Shown piece after piece: positions 14,490-17,085 of a stretch of DNA of 17,085 nucleotides. The stretch's first letter is position 1. Every line of letters begins with the position of its first letter. The notes beneath the pieces were generated by a model. It was not told the DNA's origin. It saw only the letters and a program-made list of their open reading frames with translations, and did not search any database. The stretch is from Acidobacteriota bacterium (lineage in GTDB: Bacteria > Acidobacteriota > Terriglobia > Terriglobales > Acidobacteriaceae), in NCBI GenBank assembly GCA_003223595.1, contig QHVR01000140.1, positions 1 through 17,085 on the forward strand, read 5' to 3'. Both the position numbers and the translations under genes were made by a program.

Positions 14490-15110
14490 ATGACCAACGC
14501 ACCCACGAACCAGCCTCTCATTACGCGCTGGTGGGTTCGTCTGCTGATACTAGTTGTTGGCATGCTGGTTCTGCTGCTGGTAGGAACATCCGTTAAGGTC
14601 ATCGAGACCGCCTCCCGGCAGGAAGTTCATCCGGCGGACGCAATTGTGGTCTTTGGGGCTGCCGAATACGCCGGGCGGCCCTCTCCCGTACTGCGCGCCC
14701 GTCTGGATCACGCTTTTGCTCTGTTCCAGCGCGGAGTAGCGCCGGTAGTGATTACCACCGGAGGCGCCGCCGAGGATCCGCATTACAGCGAGGGCGGCGT
14801 CGGACGCGCTTACCTGATGCGCCGCGGGATCCCCGAACGCAGCCTGATTGCCGAGACTCAGGGCCGTGATACTTCCGAATCCGCTGCCCGCGTCGCGGTG
14901 ATCATGCGAGCCAACAACCTGCACAGTTGCATTGCCGTGAGCGACGCCTATCACGTCTTCCGCATCCGCAAGTTGCTCGAATACGAGGGCATCGCTCCGG
15001 TCTACACCGCGCCCCGGCTAGACACGCGACCGCATAGCATTTTGCAGCGCGCCCAGTCAGCCCTGCGGGAGTCGATAAGTTATTTGCTATGGCGGGTTGG
15101 AATTACGTAG
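14490..15110 (+). CDS. YdcF/SanA-like DUF218 membrane protein
   Basis: A 206-residue protein with one N-terminal membrane helix (about 15-35) and a DUF218 domain thereafter, probably facing the periplasm. Family marks include DAIVVFGA at 50-57, the RP...RLDHAFALF stretch at 63-79, VVITTGG at 86-92 and the conserved acidic/Thr segment AETQGRDTSESA at 121-132. Members such as SanA and ElyC affect envelope integrity in Enterobacteria; the biochemical activity is unknown. The frame is open from 14400, but that part overlaps the preceding gene. The ATG at 14490 gives a normal N-terminus and lies 10 nt after the TsaC-like stop, suggesting co-transcription. Its SD is weak (AAGG 14 nt upstream, AGG at the ATG). 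Confidence 0.8.
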   Translation: MTNAPTNQPLITRWWVRLLILVVGMLVLLLVGTSVKVIETASRQEVHPADAIVVFGAAEYAGRPSPVLRARLDHAFALFQRGVAPVVITTGGAAEDPHYSEGGVGRAYLMRRGIPERSLIAETQGRDTSESAARVAVIMRANNLHSCIAVSDAYHVFRIRKLLEYEGIAPVYTAPRLDTRPHSILQRAQSALRESISYLLWRVGIT

Positions 15111-15151
15111 CGCCGTCCCTGTGGAACCCCGTGTCCCCTATGTGCGTGCCA

Positions 15152-15466
15152 TCACACAATTCCATGTACGGACGCGATTTCGTAGTGCGCCGCCTTAGCG
15201 TCATACCGCGCGAGATACTGGCGCCGTTCTTCCGGAATCACCGCGGTCTCGTAGTCCGGACCCGCGACTGCCCGAATCGCATCAATTGATTCCCACAGCA
15301 GAATGGTGATGAACTCAATCTCGCCGCCCAGATCTCGGCGCAGAAGATAACTCCCCTTGTACCCTTTTTTCTTGCTGACACCCGGCAGCAGTTCCGGCTT
15401 CAACATGCTCTCGTAGCTGTCGGCGTGCTCAGGCTTCGTATACCCGTGCCAGACTCGTGCGATCAT
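15152..15466 (-). CDS. Small ABM-fold (antibiotic biosynthesis monooxygenase-like) protein
   Basis: A 104-residue protein resembling ABM/ferredoxin-like-fold small enzymes: MIARVWHGYTKPEHADSYES opens the first strand and helix, and FITILLWESIDAIRAVAG at 52-69 is the usual second helix region. H94 and E96 lie near the C-terminus. Members include heme- and cofactor-free monooxygenases, but many have no known activity, so the function is open. The start at 15466 is fixed by an AGGAGG about 6 nt upstream; the frame extends upstream antisense-free only by running into the neighbouring gene. It follows the YfiT-like gene by 20 nt on the same strand and is probably in one operon with it. It converges with the DUF218 gene. 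Confidence 0.75.
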   Translation of the reverse strand: MIARVWHGYTKPEHADSYESMLKPELLPGVSKKKGYKGSYLLRRDLGGEIEFITILLWESIDAIRAVAGPDYETAVIPEERRQYLARYDAKAAHYEIASVHGIV

Positions 15467-15486
15467 CAAACCCTCCTGAGAACCCG

Positions 15487-16011
15487 CTACCACGCCATCC
15501 GTTTCCGCAGTTCCGTAATGTGCGCCACGTGATGCCTGCCATGCCACGCATACAGGGCCAAAGTTTTCTCCAAATTCATAGGCCCGAGATCGGGATGACG
15601 GAAAGTTCGCTTCCATTGTTCAGGAGTCAGCGAGCGCAGCAATCTCACCCAGCGATCATGCAGGGACTCCAGCAGCGTGAGCGAAACATCAATCGGCGTG
15701 GTCGACGTGTCCGCTAACTCCGCCCAGCGGTCTTCCGCATAAGTCTTGATCGTAGGTTCCTCTTCGGTAAGCGCCAGTTTGAAGCGCACATACGAATTCA
15801 TGTGACTATCAGGGACATGGTGCACAACCTGGCGCACGGTCCATCCTCCAGGACGATAAGGAGTGTCGAGTTGCGTTTCGGAGAGTGCTGCTATGGCGGA
15901 CCGAAGATCGTGCGGAGTGTCAGCGATCTGCTGGATCAGCGCGCTCCTTTGGGCCTCGTTCGGAGTGCCCTGATACTCAAATTTTCCGACGGGGTATCGC
16001 AGATCAGTCAT
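15487..16011 (-). CDS. YfiT/DinB-superfamily putative metal-dependent enzyme
   Basis: A 174-residue four-helix-bundle protein that closely follows the YfiT branch of the DinB superfamily. The opening LRYPVGKF, the PGGWTVRQVVHHVPDSHMNS stretch (54-73) and the terminal ALYAWHGRHHVAHI (152-165) match this branch. The metal-binding triad is expected at H64 or H65, H160 and H164. Members of this group include bacillithiol transferases, but others are of unknown activity; no bacillithiol genes are visible here. Length fits the family (about 175-180). GGAGGG lies close to the ATG. The ABM-fold gene follows in the same direction, and an inverted repeat lies 58-76 nt ahead of the start. Confidence 0.85.
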   Translation of the reverse strand: MTDLRYPVGKFEYQGTPNEAQRSALIQQIADTPHDLRSAIAALSETQLDTPYRPGGWTVRQVVHHVPDSHMNSYVRFKLALTEEEPTIKTYAEDRWAELADTSTTPIDVSLTLLESLHDRWVRLLRSLTPEQWKRTFRHPDLGPMNLEKTLALYAWHGRHHVAHITELRKRMAW

Positions 16012-16068
16012 TGTCCCTCCGCAGTTTCGAGAAAGAGATGATCCGGCCCGTGGTGGAGGTTCAAAGAA

Positions 16069-16087
16069 TTGGCACCGAGGGTGCCAA
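16069..16087 (-). terminator. Short perfect hairpin, possible terminator or operator
   Basis: TTGGCACC and GGTGCCAA form a perfect 8-bp inverted repeat with a 3-nt loop. Read on the minus strand it is followed by TTCTTT, a weak U-tract. It lies 71-89 nt after the stop of the TonB-domain gene and 58-76 nt before the YfiT-like gene, both on the minus strand. An intrinsic terminator for the former and an operator for the latter are both possible. I cannot decide between them. Confidence 0.4.
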
Positions 16088-16157
16088 ATGAGCGAGATGG
16101 CGCGATATTACGACACTTGACCTTATATGCCTGAGCGCACCGGGGATATATCGCCAA

Positions 16158-16622
16158 TCATTTTGCGGTGGGGCTTCGGTCAGCTACTTCTTCGCACTTG
16201 GACGCGGTCACGGCGTTTCTCGATGAAGCCTGTGGGTCGAAATCAAATTCCACGCTGATTGACATCGGCTTGGCAGGTTGGCGAAATCGGAATCGCTTCA
16301 ATGCGAAGACAGCCGACTCATCCAGCCCGTAGCCAAGAGAGCCGACTACTTTGATATCAACGGCGCAACCGTTCGTTCCGACCGTGGCGGTCAGTCGCAC
16401 TATTCCTTTGGCGTTCGCCTTGAGAGCTTCCTGTGTGTATCGCGGGTCGGGGGCGTAGCAGATACGTGTTTGCGTTTCGCGGCTAGAGCAATCCTTACCG
16501 TTCTTGTCGATGCAGACACCATTGCTGATGACTGGCGTTGGCTGGCAGTCTGACCGCTTCTGCGCTCCGGCGGCGGCGCACAACGTGCCAAGCGCGAGAG
16601 AAAGAACAAGCGTTTGTCTCAT
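16158..16622 (-). CDS. Exported cysteine-rich protein with TonB C-terminal domain
   Basis: A 154-residue protein with a signal peptide (hydrophobic 4-18, likely cut after AGA at 18-20), so it is predicted to be periplasmic and free of a membrane anchor. Residues 58-128 resemble the TonB C-terminal fold: a PDPRYTQEALKANAKGIVRL entry, a GTNGCAVDIKVVGSLGYGLDE centre and a terminal FRFRQPAKPM. Classical TonB has an N-terminal membrane helix and Pro-rich linker to reach ExbB/ExbD; both are absent. The mature part has six cysteines (C26, C37, C45, C55, C86, C143), which could form disulfides. No SD is evident before the ATG. Such stand-alone proteins are often annotated as energy transducer TonB, but a true energy-transducing role is unlikely. 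It diverges from the lipoprotein gene across 137 nt. Confidence 0.75.
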   Translation of the reverse strand: MRQTLVLSLALGTLCAAAGAQKRSDCQPTPVISNGVCIDKNGKDCSSRETQTRICYAPDPRYTQEALKANAKGIVRLTATVGTNGCAVDIKVVGSLGYGLDESAVFALKRFRFRQPAKPMSISVEFDFDPQASSRNAVTASKCEEVADRSPTAK

Positions 16623-16720
16623 CTACGTTCTATTCTGGCATGTGGATGCAAGTATGGCTGGCGTGAACAGGGCCTTACACTTAGAACCCGGCCGGGGAAA
16701 TTCTGAGTGCTATGGAGATT

Positions 16721-16750
16721 TTGCAACAGTTAGAGTCGCACGGCTAGAAT
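16721..16750 (+). promoter_or_regulatory. Candidate promoter immediately before the lipoprotein gene
   Basis: TTGCAA at 16721-16726 and TAGAAT at 16745-16750 are separated by 18 nt; they match consensus at 4 of 6 and 5 of 6 positions. Transcription would begin around 16757, only a few bases ahead of the ATG at 16760. This would give a nearly leaderless mRNA, consistent with the absence of a Shine-Dalgarno sequence there. Confidence 0.35.
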
Positions 16751-16759
16751 CCAGTGCAC

Positions 16760-17085
16760 ATGAAGGGCTGGCTCCTATTTCCGAGCATCCTGATCGTGTC
16801 CGCCACTCTGATAGGATGCCGTCCCAAGGACCGGGACGTATTAGTGGCGTATGTTGAGGGCGATGTTTTCTTGCCCGATTTGAGAGCACGGCCTTGGCGA
16901 ATCGGTGATTCTGCAAGCTGCTACCTAGCGAGCGGCACGTCCGTAAAGCCCGACAAAAGAGGCGACCTGCTTTTGTGCGGCGAACGGACCCAGCTGGCTT
17001 GGTCCCAGACGTGGCTGAGAGATGACATCAGCGCGCAGCTCTATGCGAATGCCAAAACCTTTCCCGTGAAGTTTCACAGTCTAGG
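16760..17085 (+). CDS. Putative lipoprotein, 3'-truncated by the window edge
   Basis: An open frame with 108 complete codons that runs off the right end without a stop. The ATG at 16760 gives a classic lipoprotein signal: MKGWLLFPSILIVSATLIGC, with the LIGC lipobox at 17-20, so C20 would be lipidated. The residues after Cys are RPKDRD, which places it in the envelope but does not fix which membrane. The rest (30-108) is soluble and shows no family I recognise; C54 and C73 could form a disulfide. An in-frame GTG two codons upstream is possible but less likely. There is no SD; the candidate promoter above suggests a leaderless message. The length of the missing part is unknown. Confidence 0.65.
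   Translation, partial: MKGWLLFPSILIVSATLIGCRPKDRDVLVAYVEGDVFLPDLRARPWRIGDSASCYLASGTSVKPDKRGDLLLCGERTQLAWSQTWLRDDISAQLYANAKTFPVKFHSL

Noticed and set aside
15117..15144. Sequence resembling one arm of the palindromic repeat at 8956-9015 (CCCTGTGG...GTGT.CCCT)
   Set aside because: Only about 20 of 28 positions agree when aligned by eye and there is no partner arm nearby, so it may be chance.
15467..15616. N-terminal extension of the ABM-fold reading frame
   Set aside because: It overlaps the YfiT-like coding region in another frame, and an AGGAGG sits right before the internal ATG at 15466.

Overview
The window reads as chromosomal DNA of an Acidobacteriota bacterium (Terriglobia/Koribacter-like). 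This is inferred from moderately GC-rich coding sequence, large exported proteins with a carboxypeptidase-regulatory-like domain, proteins ending in TonB C-terminal domains, a Ser/Thr-kinase-like membrane protein, and a PilZ protein with a divergent second motif. It is densely coding, with no gap above about 230 bases. I saw no rRNA, tRNA, CRISPR array, transposase or phage gene. The last gene is cut by the right edge. The first begins at base 2, so its start cannot be verified.

Left part (2-3123, + strand): a six-helix b-type-cytochrome-like membrane protein is followed 3 nt later by a membrane-anchored ferredoxin/flavin oxidoreductase, together a likely NAD(P)H- or quinone-linked electron-transfer module. 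A TrmJ-like RNA 2'-O-methyltransferase with a TTG start follows.

Centre (3113-8802, - strand): a three-gene unit encodes two paralogous exported proteins of unknown function, overlapping by ATGA. After them comes a kinase-like protein whose catalytic Asp residues are not where they should be, with a transmembrane helix and a periplasmic TonB C-terminal domain. A nested hairpin buries the ribosome binding site of this pseudokinase gene. This unit is the part of the window most likely to be an undescribed system.

Right of centre (8803-12819, + strand): after a divergent intergenic region with a palindromic repeat come a class III aminotransferase related to glutamate-1-semialdehyde aminomutase and an ATGA-overlapping short-chain dehydrogenase, probably one catabolic or biosynthetic pair. 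A PilZ protein with a long coiled coil follows.

Right part (12859-17085): a TrmH/SpoU-type RNA methyltransferase (-) diverges from a TsaC/Sua5-like threonylcarbamoyl-AMP synthase (+), followed 10 nt later by a YdcF/SanA-like DUF218 membrane protein. Then come a minus-strand pair (YfiT/DinB-like putative metal enzyme and an ABM-fold small protein), a Cys-rich exported TonB-C-domain protein (-), and the start of a lipoprotein (+) running off the window. Three genes (trmJ-like, trmH-like, tsaC-like) act in RNA modification. The others fit redox, envelope and signalling roles.
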